A stretch of 56,795 nt of DNA from Mycolicibacterium sp. J2 (GCF_026240945.1 NZ_JAPFPY010000031.1:1-56795), one strand, 5' to 3'; numbered from the stretch's first letter, positions 1-8,457 are shown. A program made the numbers and translations. The notes: generated from the sequence alone by a model not told the origin.

Positions 1-2
1 CC

Positions 3-80
3 TACCGGCTACGCGATCACCACGCCGCCGCGGAAACCCTGCGCCGAACAACCACCGGCACCCACCAACAACTACACTGA
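3..80 (+). pseudogene. C-terminal tail of an unrecognised reading frame
   Basis: From the left edge this frame stays open for 25 codons and ends at a TGA at 78-80. The peptide is rich in His, Thr and Arg and I do not recognise it. The transposase fragment that follows is in the same frame, so this may be a broken piece of the same element or the end of another gene. The window edge prevents a decision. Confidence 0.3.
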
Positions 81-380
81 CCGCTGCTCACAGGTGAGGA
101 ATTTCGGCGAGCACAGCCGGGGATTTTCGATGAGCGCGGTCACCTGCGCCACATCCGCACCCGAATCAAATCACCACAGACCAACGGCGTCATCGAACGG
201 TTCTTCGGCACGCTGAAATACGAGCACCTATTTCGCGGCTACATCGGCGACGGCGATGCCCTCGACATGGAAGCCCACCGCTTCCGCATCATCTACAACA
301 CCATCCGACCCCACCAAGCACTAGCAGACCACACCCCCAAACAGGCCTACCTCGCCAACAAAAACCTGCCACATTCTTGA
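81..380 (+). pseudogene. Transposase C-terminal fragment (integrase core, IS3-like)
   Basis: The frame is open from 81 to the TGA at 378-380. From about 145 on it reads as the end of a DDE integrase core: RTRIKSPQTNGVIERFFGTL carries the last catalytic Glu, followed by the IYNTIRPHQALADHTP block typical of IS3-type and related transposases. Where the middle catalytic Asp (the DNG region) would be expected there is only unrelated sequence and, further up, a stop at 78-80. The copy therefore looks truncated or rearranged and not functional. No terminal inverted repeat could be placed after the stop. It marks an old insertion next to the glutamine synthetase gene. Confidence 0.75.
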
Positions 381-569
381 CTCAAGACACAGATTTCGCG
401 TCCGCGCGGCTGGTGGAACGCACGTCGCGTCACCGTGTCAGCGTCTTTGCCAAAGAAAGCACCGTGTCTCTGTTACAAGAGAATCGCGTCCTTGACGCGC
501 ACGTAACAAATTTGCCATCGAAGGTTCCTACCGTTGGTCGGTCCACCACGCGCAGCGATAGGAACTCCA
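381..569. other. Intergenic region before glutamine synthetase
   Basis: It contains no recognisable gene. It should hold the promoter of the downstream gene, but no convincing -35/-10 pair could be picked. GTTAC (472-476) and GTAAC (505-509) form a widely spaced inverted pair, which is too loose to be called a nitrogen-regulator box. Confidence 0.5.
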
Positions 570-2747
570 TTGAGTGGTAATGCCGTCCGCCTCCAGGCGA
601 TCACCAACGTCGAGGGCTACGTGCCGCCGGCCATCAGCTTCGACCCCACCGAAGCCCCCGGCGAGATCTTCGGGGCCAACGTCTTCACCAAGGCCGAGAT
701 GCAACTGCGGCTTCCCAAATCGGTGTACAAGTCCGTCGTCGCGACCATCGAGAAGGGCGCCAAGCTCGATCCGGCGATCGCCGACGCCGTCGCCGCGGCT
801 ATGAAGGACTGGGCGCTGGAGAAGGGCGCCACCCACTACGCGCACGTGTTCTACCCGATGACCGGATTGACCGCCGAGAAGCACGACAGCTTCCTGGAGC
901 CGGTCTCCGACGGCCAGACGCTGGCCGAGTTCGCGGGCAAGACCCTCATCCAGGGTGAGCCGGACGCCTCGAGCTTCCCGTCCGGTGGCCTGCGCTCGAC
1001 CTTCGAGGCCCGTGGCTATACCGGGTGGGACGTCACCAGCCCGGCCTACATCCTGGAGAACCCGAACGGCAACACGCTGTGCATCCCCACGGTGTTCGTG
1101 TCGATGACGGGCGAGGCGCTGGACTACAAGACCCCGTTGCTGCGCAGCCAGCAGGCGATGGGCACCCATGCCGAGCGAATCCTGAAACTGTTCGGGCACA
1201 AGGATTTCGACCACATCGTGTCGTTCTGCGGTCCGGAGCAGGAGTACTTCCTGGTCGACCGGCACTTCTTCCTGGCCCGGCCGGACCTGATCAACGCCGG
1301 CCGCACGCTGTTCGGGGCCAAGCCGCCCAAGGGGCAGGAGTTCGACGACCACTACTTCGGCGCCGTTCCCGAGCGGGTGCTCGGCTTCATGATGGACACC
1401 GAGCGTGAGCTGTTCAAACTCGGCATCCCGGCCAAGACCCGGCACAACGAGGTCGCGCCCGGCCAGTTCGAGATCGCGCCCATGTTCGAGCGGGCCAACA
1501 TCGCCGCCGACCATCAGCAGCTGCTGATGACGATCTTCCGCAACGTGGCCAAGAAGCACGGCATGGAATGCCTGTTCCACGAGAAGCCCTTCGCCGGTGT
1601 CAACGGCTCCGGCAAGCACGTCAACTTCTCGATGGGCAATGCCCAGTTCGGCAGTCTGCTGGTGCCCGGCGACACCCCGCACGAGAACGCGCAGTTCCTG
1701 GTGTTCTGCGCGGCGGTCATCCGCGCGGTGCACAAGTTCGCGGGCCTGCTGCGAGTGTCGGTGGCCTCGGCCACCAACGACCACCGGCTCGGCGCGAACG
1801 AGGCGCCGCCGGCGATCATCTCGATCTTCCTCGGGGCCCAGCTGGCCGATGTGTTCGAGCAGATCGCCAAGGGTGCTGCCACCTCGTCGAAGGGCAAGGG
1901 CAGCATGATCATCGGCGTCGACACCTTGCCGGAACTGCCGACCGACCCGGGCGACCGCAACCGCACCAGCCCGTTCGCGTTCACCGGCAACCGCTTCGAG
2001 TTCCGGGCGCCCGGTTCGGGGCAGACCATCAACGTCCCGATGATCATCCTGAACACGATCATGGCCGATTCGCTGGACTACATGGCCACGGTGCTGGAGA
2101 AGGCGGTCGCTGACGGCACCGACTTCGACGCCGCGGTGCAGCAGCTGCTGACCGACATCATCACCGAGCACGGCGCGGTGGTGTTCAACGGGGACGGCTA
2201 CTCCGACAACTGGCAGATCGAGGCCGCCGAGCGGGGCCTGCCGAACCTGAAGACCACCCTGGATGCCATCCCCGAGCTGATCAAGCCCGAGGCGGTCGCG
2301 GTGTTCGAGAAGTACGGCGTGTTCAGCGAGCGGGAGCTGCACAGCCGCTACGAGGTGCGCCTCGAGCAGTACGCGCTGACCATCGGTGTGGAGGCCAAAC
2401 TCGCCCTGGAACTGGGGACGACGGTCATCCTGCCCGCTGCCATCCGCTACCAGACCGAGTTGGCGCAAAACGCCGCGACGCTCAAGGCCGCTGGGATCGA
2501 GCCGGATCTCTCTCTGCTGGAAGGGGTTTCGAAGCCGATCGCCGAGCTGTCGGCGGGACTGGCGACGTTGAAGGCGGCGCTGGCCGACCATTCGGCGGAG
2601 TCGGCGCTGGATGAGGCCAAGCATGCCCAGTCGGCATTGCTGCCCGCGATGGACGCGGTGCGGGCCGCCGCGGACACGCTGGAAGGTGTGGTGGCCGACG
2701 ACCTGTGGCCGCTGCCGACGTACCAGGAGATGCTCTACATCCTCTGA
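570..2747 (+). CDS. glnN: Glutamine synthetase type III
   Basis: ATP-dependent ligation of ammonia to glutamate in the cytoplasm. At about 725 residues it has the length of GSIII, not the roughly 470 residues of GSI. Catalytic-domain signatures are visible: GPEQEYFLVD (metal-binding Glu225), HNEVAPGQFEIAP (from His292) and FAGVNGSGKHVNFSM (His350), followed by NRTSPFAFTGNRFEFRAPGS. The long C-terminal helical extension is typical of GSIII. I chose the TTG at 570 because AGGA lies 7 bases upstream; an in-frame TTG at 534 would add 12 residues with no visible ribosome site. The gene stands alone between a transposase remnant and an inositol dehydrogenase-like gene. The family call is firm; the symbol follows GSIII usage. 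Confidence 0.93.
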   Translation: MSGNAVRLQAITNVEGYVPPAISFDPTEAPGEIFGANVFTKAEMQLRLPKSVYKSVVATIEKGAKLDPAIADAVAAAMKDWALEKGATHYAHVFYPMTGLTAEKHDSFLEPVSDGQTLAEFAGKTLIQGEPDASSFPSGGLRSTFEARGYTGWDVTSPAYILENPNGNTLCIPTVFVSMTGEALDYKTPLLRSQQAMGTHAERILKLFGHKDFDHIVSFCGPEQEYFLVDRHFFLARPDLINAGRTLFGAKPPKGQEFDDHYFGAVPERVLGFMMDTERELFKLGIPAKTRHNEVAPGQFEIAPMFERANIAADHQQLLMTIFRNVAKKHGMECLFHEKPFAGVNGSGKHVNFSMGNAQFGSLLVPGDTPHENAQFLVFCAAVIRAVHKFAGLLRVSVASATNDHRLGANEAPPAIISIFLGAQLADVFEQIAKGAATSSKGKGSMIIGVDTLPELPTDPGDRNRTSPFAFTGNRFEFRAPGSGQTINVPMIILNTIMADSLDYMATVLEKAVADGTDFDAAVQQLLTDIITEHGAVVFNGDGYSDNWQIEAAERGLPNLKTTLDAIPELIKPEAVAVFEKYGVFSERELHSRYEVRLEQYALTIGVEAKLALELGTTVILPAAIRYQTELAQNAATLKAAGIEPDLSLLEGVSKPIAELSAGLATLKAALADHSAESALDEAKHAQSALLPAMDAVRAAADTLEGVVADDLWPLPTYQEMLYIL

Positions 2748-2759
2748 TAGCCACCCGTT

Positions 2760-2808
2760 TGTGCGGTTTCATCCGCGGCGCGCCGACGTCCGCGGATGGA
2801 ACCGCACA
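2760..2808 (+). terminator. Hairpin after glutamine synthetase
   Basis: Arms 2760-2778 and 2790-2808 are 19 bases each and pair with one G-T wobble around an 11-base loop. It starts 13 bases after the glnN stop. No U-run follows, so it would be a tail-less terminator or a 3'-end stabiliser. Confidence 0.55.
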
Positions 2809-2840
2809 ATCGTGTCAGGGCAACGCGTACGCGTGAAACA

Positions 2841-2868
2841 TTTTTTGTTAAGACATTAAGATGTAATA
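2841..2868 (+). promoter_or_regulatory. IolR-type operator and -10 region of the 2878 dehydrogenase
   Basis: TTTGTTAAGACATT (2844-2857, core TGTTAAGACA 2846-2855) matches the motif at 17174-17187 and, inverted, at 18103-18116. TAATAC at 2863-2868 lies about 10 bases before the ATG and looks like a -10 box of a near-leaderless transcript. Binding by the GntR regulator encoded at 17269 is inferred. Confidence 0.6.
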
Positions 2869-2877
2869 CTCGGCGCC

Positions 2878-3867
2878 ATGACTGTACGCGTAGGTGTGAT
2901 CGGGGTCGGCGTCATGGGCGCCGACCATGCCCGCAAGCTCGCCAGGGTGATCTCGGGCTCGGACCTGGTCGCCGTCACCGATTTCAACAGTGAGGTCGCC
3001 GACACGGTGGCCACCGAACTCGGTGCCAGGGTGCAGCCGGACGGGCAGGCGCTGATCGCCGACGCCGACGTGGACGCCGTGGTCATCGCGACCCGCGACG
3101 ACACCCACGCCGACCTGGTTCGCGCCGCGTTGCGGGCGGGTAAGCCCGTCATGTGCGAAAAGCCCTTGGCCCCAACGGCTGCGGAATGCCGCGAGCTCGT
3201 GGCGGCCCAGCGGGACCTGGCGCGGCCGGTTGACCTGGCGACGGTCGGTTTCATGCGCCGGTTCGACCCGCCGTACCTGGCGCTGCGGGAACGCGTGCGC
3301 GCCGGTGACCTCGGCGCGCCACTGATGGTGCACGGCATCAGCCGCAATGTGTCCAGTGTCCCCGGCGGTGATTCGGCGTCCTCGATCACCAATTCGGCGA
3401 TCCACGAACTCGACATCATGCCGTGGCTGCTGGATTCCCCGATCGTCGAGGTCAGCTATCAGCACGGCCGCTCCTGCGAGCACTCCGGCGCCCGGCAAGA
3501 CCCGCAGTTCTATCTGTTGCGTACGGCGTCCGGCGTGCTGGTGACCGTCGAACTGTTCCTCAATGCGCGCTACGGCTACGAGACCCGGTGTGAAGTCGTC
3601 ATGGAGACCGGCACCGCCGCACTGGCATTACCCGCACACATCGTCACGGACGCCGACAGTCGCCGGGCCGTGGACTATCCGGCCGACTGGATCCCGCGCT
3701 ACAGCGATGCCTACCGCATCGAACTGCAGGAGTGGGTGGACTCCGTCGCGGCCGGCAGGCCGTCGGACTTGGCCACCGCCGAGGACGGTTTGCGCGCGGC
3801 GCTGGTGGCCGACGCCCTCATCGAGTCGATGAACTCCGGCGGGCGGTGGATCGAGGTCGCGGACTGA
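2878..3867 (+). CDS. Gfo/Idh/MocA dehydrogenase, probable inositol 2-dehydrogenase
   Basis: NAD(P)-dependent oxidation of a cyclitol or sugar, probably myo-inositol to 2-keto-inositol. The N-terminal Rossmann fold has GVIGVGVMGADH (residues 6-17) and the family signature EKPL at 94-97. The C-terminal domain carries NSAIHELDIMPWLL with His176 and Asp179, the substrate-site motif of IolG proteins. Its 329 residues are normal for IolG. The upstream region carries the same operator as the iol genes 14 kb away, which supports a role in inositol catabolism although the sulfide module lies between them. A second dehydrogenase of this family (25808-26839) could share the role, so the exact substrate stays open. 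Confidence 0.8.
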   Translation: MTVRVGVIGVGVMGADHARKLARVISGSDLVAVTDFNSEVADTVATELGARVQPDGQALIADADVDAVVIATRDDTHADLVRAALRAGKPVMCEKPLAPTAAECRELVAAQRDLARPVDLATVGFMRRFDPPYLALRERVRAGDLGAPLMVHGISRNVSSVPGGDSASSITNSAIHELDIMPWLLDSPIVEVSYQHGRSCEHSGARQDPQFYLLRTASGVLVTVELFLNARYGYETRCEVVMETGTAALALPAHIVTDADSRRAVDYPADWIPRYSDAYRIELQEWVDSVAAGRPSDLATAEDGLRAALVADALIESMNSGGRWIEVAD

Positions 3868-3873
3868 CCGTGA

Positions 3874-4143
3874 TCAGGCCAGCGCCAGAAACAGCTTCTC
3901 CAGTTCGGCTTCGGTCATCGGGTTCGACCCGTCGGCCGCTTCGCCGGCGATGCAGTCACGCAGGCCGCTCGCGACGATCTTGAAGCCGGCCCGATCCAAG
4001 GCCCGCGACACCGCCGCCAGCTGTGTCACCACGTCCTTGCAGTCGCGGCCCTGCTCGATCATCGAGATCACCCCGGCCAGCTGACCCTGCGCACGACGCA
4101 GTCGGTTCAGCACCGCAGTGATATTTTCCTGGTCACCGGTCAT
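3874..4143 (-). CDS. cstR: CsoR/CstR-family repressor, probable persulfide sensor
   Basis: An 89-residue all-helical repressor of the DUF156 family. Copper-sensing CsoR uses Cys-His-Cys; here Cys35 and Cys64 are present but the His position four residues before the second Cys is Gly60. That two-Cys pattern is the persulfide-sensing CstR type. The genes around it (rhodanese, persulfide dioxygenase fusion, sulfide:quinone reductase, TauE/SafE) support this. TACCCGCGGGGGTATA sits at 4181-4196, just upstream, and similar boxes precede the other units of the module, so it probably represses itself and them. Its stop is 6 bases from that of the convergent dehydrogenase gene. A nickel, formaldehyde or other ligand is less likely. 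Confidence 0.85.
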   Translation of the reverse strand: MTGDQENITAVLNRLRRAQGQLAGVISMIEQGRDCKDVVTQLAAVSRALDRAGFKIVASGLRDCIAGEAADGSNPMTEAELEKLFLALA

Positions 4144-4179
4144 GGTTCACGTCCTTCACTCTCGCTCCAGGGCAACAGC

Positions 4180-4197
4180 GTACCCGCGGGGGTATAT
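4180..4197. promoter_or_regulatory. CstR-type operator before cstR
   Basis: TACCCGCGGGGGTATA at 4181-4196 is a G-run/C-run pseudo-palindrome of the kind bound by CsoR/CstR repressors. It lies 37 bases upstream of the cstR start and 25 bases beyond the end of the rhodanese gene, so cstR probably has its own autoregulated promoter. Confidence 0.65.
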
Positions 4198-4221
4198 TCC
4201 CGGCGGACGCTGCGCCGCATG

Positions 4222-4584
4222 TCAGATGACAGCACCGGGCGTGCCGTCGTCGCGGATGACGTGCAGCCCGGCGTGCTGCCAGGCCGTCATGCCGCCGTGG
4301 ACGTTGTAGACCGGCACGCCGACGGCCGCGAGCTGGGCTGCCGCGGCGCCGGATCTGCGTCCCGACTTACAGACGGCGACGACCGGAACCGTGCTGTCGA
4401 ACGTGCCGACCGCCAGATCGCCCAGCCGAACGTGTACCGCACCCGGTGCATGGCCGGCGGCCCATTCGTCGTCCTCGCGAACGTCGAGCAGAATGGCGCC
4501 GGACTCGGCGACGACGGCGGTCGCAGCCACCGGATCGATATCGATGACGTTCACCCCGTGTCCTGAGCTGTCGGATCGAATCAT
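4222..4584 (-). CDS. Single-domain rhodanese
   Basis: A 120-residue rhodanese-like sulfurtransferase. It has LLDVREDDEWAAGHAPGAVH and the active-site loop VCKSGRRS with Cys72, which would carry a persulfide. The ATG at 4584 is chosen because AGGAGG lies seven bases upstream; the upstream in-frame extension has no such site. The start overlaps the mmpL stop as ATGA, so the two are translationally coupled. The gene closes the operon mmpS-mmpL-rhodanese. It has no signal peptide and is cytoplasmic. Donor and acceptor cannot be read from sequence; the context indicates persulfide or thiosulfate chemistry. Confidence 0.9.
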   Translation of the reverse strand: MIRSDSSGHGVNVIDIDPVAATAVVAESGAILLDVREDDEWAAGHAPGAVHVRLGDLAVGTFDSTVPVVAVCKSGRRSGAAAAQLAAVGVPVYNVHGGMTAWQHAGLHVIRDDGTPGAVI

Positions 4585-7493
4585 GTCGAAACCTCCTGGT
4601 GTCGTTGATTGTTTTGGTCTGAGTCCGATGCCGGGGGTGGTGTATCCCGGGGCGCGGGGCGCCACCGGACTCTGAGCGGCCACCAGAACCATGGCCCGAG
4701 CAGTGCCGCGATGGATGGCGTCATGAGCGAACGCACGATCAAGGTGTCGAGCAGCAGCCCGATGCCGATGGTCGTGCCGCCCTGTCCCACGTTCAGCAGA
4801 TCGCCGGACGCCATGGCGCCCATGGTGAACGCGAAGACAAGACCCGCGGCAGTCACGACGCTGCCGGTGCTGCCCATCGACCGGATGATCCCGGTCTTGA
4901 TACCGGCGCCGATCTCCTCCTTGAATCGTGAAACGAGGAGCAGGTTGTAATCGCTGCCGACGGCCATCAGGATGATGACGGCGAATGCGAGCACGATCCA
5001 GTTCAATTCGATCCCGATCACCCGTTCCCAGACCAGCACGGAGAGGCCGAAGGCCGCCCCGAGCGACAACACCACGGTGCCGACGATCACCAGCGACGCG
5101 ACCAGCGCCCGGGTGATCACGATCATCACCAGGAAGATCAGTGTCAGAGCCGCGAACGCGGCGATCATGGTGTCGTACTTTGCCCCGGATTGGATGTCCC
5201 GGTAGGTGGCGGCGGTCCCGGTCAGGGTGATCTGCGCGTCCGCCAGCGAGGTTCCCTTCACCGCTTCGTGCGCGGCGACGAGTTCGTCGTCGACGGTCGA
5301 GATTCCCTGTTCGGTAGCCGGATCGACATCGTGGGTGATGATGAGGCGCGCCGCTTTGCCGTCGGGGGACAGGAACAACGCCAGTCCCTTCTGGAAGTCC
5401 GGATTGGCGAAGACTTCGGGTGGCAGGTAGAAGTAGTCGTCGCTCTTGGAGGCGTCGAAGGCTTCACCCATCGCGGTGGCGGTGTCGGTCATCTGCTGCA
5501 TCTGGTCGATCAGCCCGGCGAAGCTGCTGTGGATGGTCTGCAGCGTCTGCTGCATCGACGTCGCCGTCGAGATGATCGGCGGGAGCTGGTTGACCATCTG
5601 CGGCACCAGCGCGTCGATGTCACCCATCCCGTTCGTCATGGCGTCCATGTCCTTCAACAGGACGCCCATGTTGTCGCTGAGGGTGGCGACGCCGTCGATG
5701 GCGTCGAATGCCGACCGGACGCCCCAACATGCCGGGATGTTGAAGCAGTTTGGCTCCCAGTAGAAGTAGTTGCGGACCGGCCGGACCTCGTCGTCGAAAT
5801 CGGCAAGGTGGTCGCGCATCGTGTCGACCGACGCCTTGAGGGTGTTCGCGTCGTCGACCGTGCGGTGCGCCGAGTCCGTGGTGCGGTGCATGGCGTCGGA
5901 GAATTTGACCATCAGATTCTGTATCCGGTTCATCGCATCGATCATCGTGCCCAGGTTGACCGACATCGAGTCGATGTCTGCCACGCGCTGCTTCAGGAAT
6001 TGCAGATTCTGGGTGATGGGTACCGATTGCATGCTGACCTGATAGGGAATCGAGCTGTGCGCGATCGGTGATCCCAGCGGTCGGGTGATGCTCTGGACCA
6101 TGGCGATGCCACGAACCCTAAACAGTGATTTGGCGATTCGGTCCAGCACGATCATGTCGGTGGAATTGCGCATATCGTGGTCGGATTCGACCATGAGGAT
6201 GTCGGGGTTCAACCGGGCTGCGCTGAAATGCTTCTCGGCGGCCGTGTAACCGACGTTGGCCGGCACGTCGGCGGGAATGTAGTGCCGGTCGTTGTAACTG
6301 GTCCGATACCCGATGACGGCGAGGACGCCGAGAATGGTGATGGCCGTCGCCACCGCGAGAATCGGCTTCGGCCAACGGACCGTCGCAGTGCCGATCCGGC
6401 GCCATCCTTTGGTCTTCATCTTCCGTTTCGGTTCCAGCAGGCCGAATCTGCTTGCCACCACCAGGATGGCAGGGGCCACGGTGAGTGCGGCTGTGACGGC
6501 GACGATCAGCGCGACGGCCGACGGATAGGCCAACGACTTGAAATAGGCCAGGCGGGTCAGTCGTAGGCACAGCATGGCGCCGGCGATCGTCAGGCCGGAG
6601 CCGAGAATGACATGGGCGACGCCGTGGAAGGCGGTGTAGTAGGCCGATTCCGGGTCTTCGTCGTTCTGGCGCGCCTCTTGGTAGCGGCCGATCAGGAAGA
6701 TCGCGTAGTCGGTTCCGGCGGCGATGGCCAGGGCCGTCAGCAGGGGAACCGAGAAGGTCGAGAAGTCGATCACGCGGAAGTGCCCCAGCAGGGCGACGGC
6801 GCCGCGCGCGGAACCCATCTCGATGCCGACGATGGCGAGGATGAGCAGCACCGTGCTGATCGAACGGTAGACCAGCAGCAGCATGATCGTGATCACCACC
6901 ATGGTGACCACCGTCATCTTGACCATGCTCTTGTCACCGGTCTCCAATGAGTCGGTGGTCAAGGGGGCCGGACCGGTCACGTAGACGTGTAAGCCGGCCG
7001 GCGGTGGGGTGTGGTCAACGATGTCACGCACTGCCTCGACCGATTCGTTGCCCAAGGTGCTGCCCTGGTCGCCGGCGAGGTTGAGCTGAACGTAGGCGGC
7101 CTTCCCGTCGGCGCTCTGGACGCCGGCGGCGGTGATCAGGTCACCCCAGAAGTTCTGCACGTGCTCGACATGCTTGGTGTCGCGCTGGAGGTTCGCGATC
7201 AGCTCGTCGTAGTAGCGGTGCGCCGCGGCGTCGAGCGGATGGTCACCGGTGAGCACCACCATCGCGATGCTGTCGGAGGTGGATTCGGCGAACTTCGAAC
7301 CCATCTTCTTGGCCGCGATGACCGATGGTGCGTCCTGGGGTGACATCGACACGGCGTTGTGCTTGCTGACCGACTCGACTTGGGGGAGTAGCAGATTCAA
7401 GGCTGCGGTGATCGCCACCCAGGCCAGGATGATCGGGATGGCGCCGGCCCGGATCAGGCGGGCGACGAAGGGGCGCGCGGTCTGGTCGGTCAT
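4581..7493 (-). CDS. MmpL-family RND transporter
   Basis: A 970-residue inner-membrane transporter driven by proton motive force, of the MmpL4/MmpL5-like group. There is one N-terminal membrane helix, a periplasmic domain, a block of helices containing GTDYAIF (Asp262), a second periplasmic domain with a long helical-hairpin stretch and the Cys-containing NYFYWEPNCFNIPACW loop, then the second helix block with GSDYNLLLVSRFKEE (Asp848). These are the usual MmpL proton-relay signatures. Its start overlaps the mmpS stop and its stop overlaps the rhodanese start, both as ATGA. Known relatives export lipids, siderophores or drugs. The substrate here is unknown, but the CstR-type promoter suggests it responds to sulfide stress. 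Confidence 0.92.
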   Translation of the reverse strand: MTDQTARPFVARLIRAGAIPIILAWVAITAALNLLLPQVESVSKHNAVSMSPQDAPSVIAAKKMGSKFAESTSDSIAMVVLTGDHPLDAAAHRYYDELIANLQRDTKHVEHVQNFWGDLITAAGVQSADGKAAYVQLNLAGDQGSTLGNESVEAVRDIVDHTPPPAGLHVYVTGPAPLTTDSLETGDKSMVKMTVVTMVVITIMLLLVYRSISTVLLILAIVGIEMGSARGAVALLGHFRVIDFSTFSVPLLTALAIAAGTDYAIFLIGRYQEARQNDEDPESAYYTAFHGVAHVILGSGLTIAGAMLCLRLTRLAYFKSLAYPSAVALIVAVTAALTVAPAILVVASRFGLLEPKRKMKTKGWRRIGTATVRWPKPILAVATAITILGVLAVIGYRTSYNDRHYIPADVPANVGYTAAEKHFSAARLNPDILMVESDHDMRNSTDMIVLDRIAKSLFRVRGIAMVQSITRPLGSPIAHSSIPYQVSMQSVPITQNLQFLKQRVADIDSMSVNLGTMIDAMNRIQNLMVKFSDAMHRTTDSAHRTVDDANTLKASVDTMRDHLADFDDEVRPVRNYFYWEPNCFNIPACWGVRSAFDAIDGVATLSDNMGVLLKDMDAMTNGMGDIDALVPQMVNQLPPIISTATSMQQTLQTIHSSFAGLIDQMQQMTDTATAMGEAFDASKSDDYFYLPPEVFANPDFQKGLALFLSPDGKAARLIITHDVDPATEQGISTVDDELVAAHEAVKGTSLADAQITLTGTAATYRDIQSGAKYDTMIAAFAALTLIFLVMIVITRALVASLVIVGTVVLSLGAAFGLSVLVWERVIGIELNWIVLAFAVIILMAVGSDYNLLLVSRFKEEIGAGIKTGIIRSMGSTGSVVTAAGLVFAFTMGAMASGDLLNVGQGGTTIGIGLLLDTLIVRSLMTPSIAALLGPWFWWPLRVRWRPAPRDTPPPASDSDQNNQRHQEVST

Positions 7494-7936
7494 GCGGCTT
7501 TGTCCAAGCAGAACGCCTGGGCGTCGGGGCCCGCGGCATGGCGTTCGACGACCACCTTGTCGTTGACGAGGATGCGGCAGCCGAGAGAGGTGCCGTCACC
7601 TTGGGCGACGACGTTCGCCAGAATGCCGGGGTCCGTCGTGACCACGTCTGCCGACCACGGCAGCGTCGTGAACGTCGCTTCCCGCGTCTTGCCGTCGGCG
7701 TCGAGGAAGCTCACCCGGCCGGTGGCGACCGCGGGGCCGACGACCTGGTAAGTGACCCGCTTGGTGTTGAACGGCACGATGGCGTCCACGCGCTCGGACC
7801 CAGCCACGAACGGCAGATCCGAGTCGAAGAACGTGCGGAGCCGGCTCACCACGGCCACGGCTGCCATCAGGGTCAACACCACTACCGTCACCACCCAAAA
7901 ACGTTGTAGAAAGCCGAACAACGACGGCATCTTCAT
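7490..7936 (-). CDS. MmpS-family accessory protein
   Basis: A 148-residue membrane-anchored protein. One hydrophobic helix (about residues 12-30) is followed by a periplasmic beta-rich domain with VTYQVVGP and LGCRILVND, as in other MmpS proteins, which assist MmpL export. The ATG at 7936 follows a weak AGGG; a TTG directly before it or an ATG two codons later are alternatives. It is the first gene of the operon with mmpL and the rhodanese. The upstream region holds two CstR-type operators. Confidence 0.9.
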   Translation of the reverse strand: MKMPSLFGFLQRFWVVTVVVLTLMAAVAVVSRLRTFFDSDLPFVAGSERVDAIVPFNTKRVTYQVVGPAVATGRVSFLDADGKTREATFTTLPWSADVVTTDPGILANVVAQGDGTSLGCRILVNDKVVVERHAAGPDAQAFCLDKAA

Positions 7937-8000
7937 CAATGGAGCCCTATCTCAGATGTGTGCACCGGCGCCCGGTCGACGCGGCACTCGGGGCGTGCTA

Positions 8001-8018
8001 GATACCCCCTACGGTATC
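8001..8018. promoter_or_regulatory. CstR-type operator before mmpS
   Basis: GATACCCCCTACGGTATC (8001-8018) is an inverted-repeat box 65 bases upstream of the mmpS start. It is of the same type as the boxes at 4181, 8055, 8525 and 8549. It lies in the divergent region between mmpS and the small Cys-rich gene. Confidence 0.65.
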
Positions 8019-8054
8019 TACCTGCTAACCGCGGCCTAAACCGATCTTCCGATT

Positions 8055-8072
8055 TATACCATAGGGGGTATA
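8055..8072. promoter_or_regulatory. CstR-type operator in the divergent region
   Basis: TATACCATAGGGGGTATA (8055-8072) is a second box 37 bases from the first, followed by TTGACA at 8078-8083. It may serve the rightward transcript of the 8215 gene, the leftward mmpS promoter, or both. Confidence 0.65.
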
Positions 8073-8214
8073 GTATGTTGACAACGTCGCGGGACCACGC
8101 CTGTTTCGCGATCACGGTTCGGAAGGCTGTCTGGGCACCCTCGTTGTCGAGGGGTCGAACGGGCTCTTCTCGGTCCGGTCTGGTTTGTCCTCGTCGGAGA
8201 TAAGGAGCATTGCG

Positions 8215-8400
8215 ATGTGTCGCGCTGTTACATGCCGGGTATGCGGAAAGACCACGTGGGCTGGTTGCGGGATGCACGTCGACGCGGTGCGGCGCGGGGT
8301 GCCGGCCGGTCAGTGGTGCGCCGGGCATTCGTCGGATGGGCCTGCGCCGGCCCGGCGGGGTTGGTTCGGTGGCCGCAAGACTGCGAAGGAGAAGGCTTAG
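8215..8400 (+). CDS. Small Cys-rich putative zinc-ribbon protein
   Basis: A 61-residue basic protein beginning MCRAVTCRVCGKTTWAGCGMH. Cys and His residues at 2, 7, 10, 18, 21 and 31-35 could bind one zinc. The ATG at 8215 has AAGGAG 8 bases upstream, a strong ribosome site, which argues for real translation. I recognise the pattern CRxCGKTTWAGCG from small mycobacterial proteins of unknown function. It lies between two groups of CstR-type operators, so it is probably induced with the sulfide genes. A metal-binding or persulfide-reactive role is possible; none is established. Confidence 0.7.
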   Translation: MCRAVTCRVCGKTTWAGCGMHVDAVRRGVPAGQWCAGHSSDGPAPARRGWFGGRKTAKEKA

Positions 8401-8457
8401 CGCGGTTCTCGCGGCCATTGCCGGCCGTGAGGTGACCAAAGCCTCTAGCGAGAAATA

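Noticed and set aside
472..509. GTTAC...GTAAC as a GlnR nitrogen-control box before glnN
   Set aside because: The spacing of 28 bases does not fit the known GlnR layout and the half-sites are short; chance is likely.
528..2624. Long minus-strand reading frame opposite glutamine synthetase, and similar ones opposite rne (45876-49040) and the P450 (54680-56368)
   Set aside because: They mirror the codon pattern of the real gene, have odd composition (rich in Arg, His, Gly or Ser) and no family motif. In high-GC DNA such frames are common. Only the first part of the last one, 54680-55312, is a gene (TetR).
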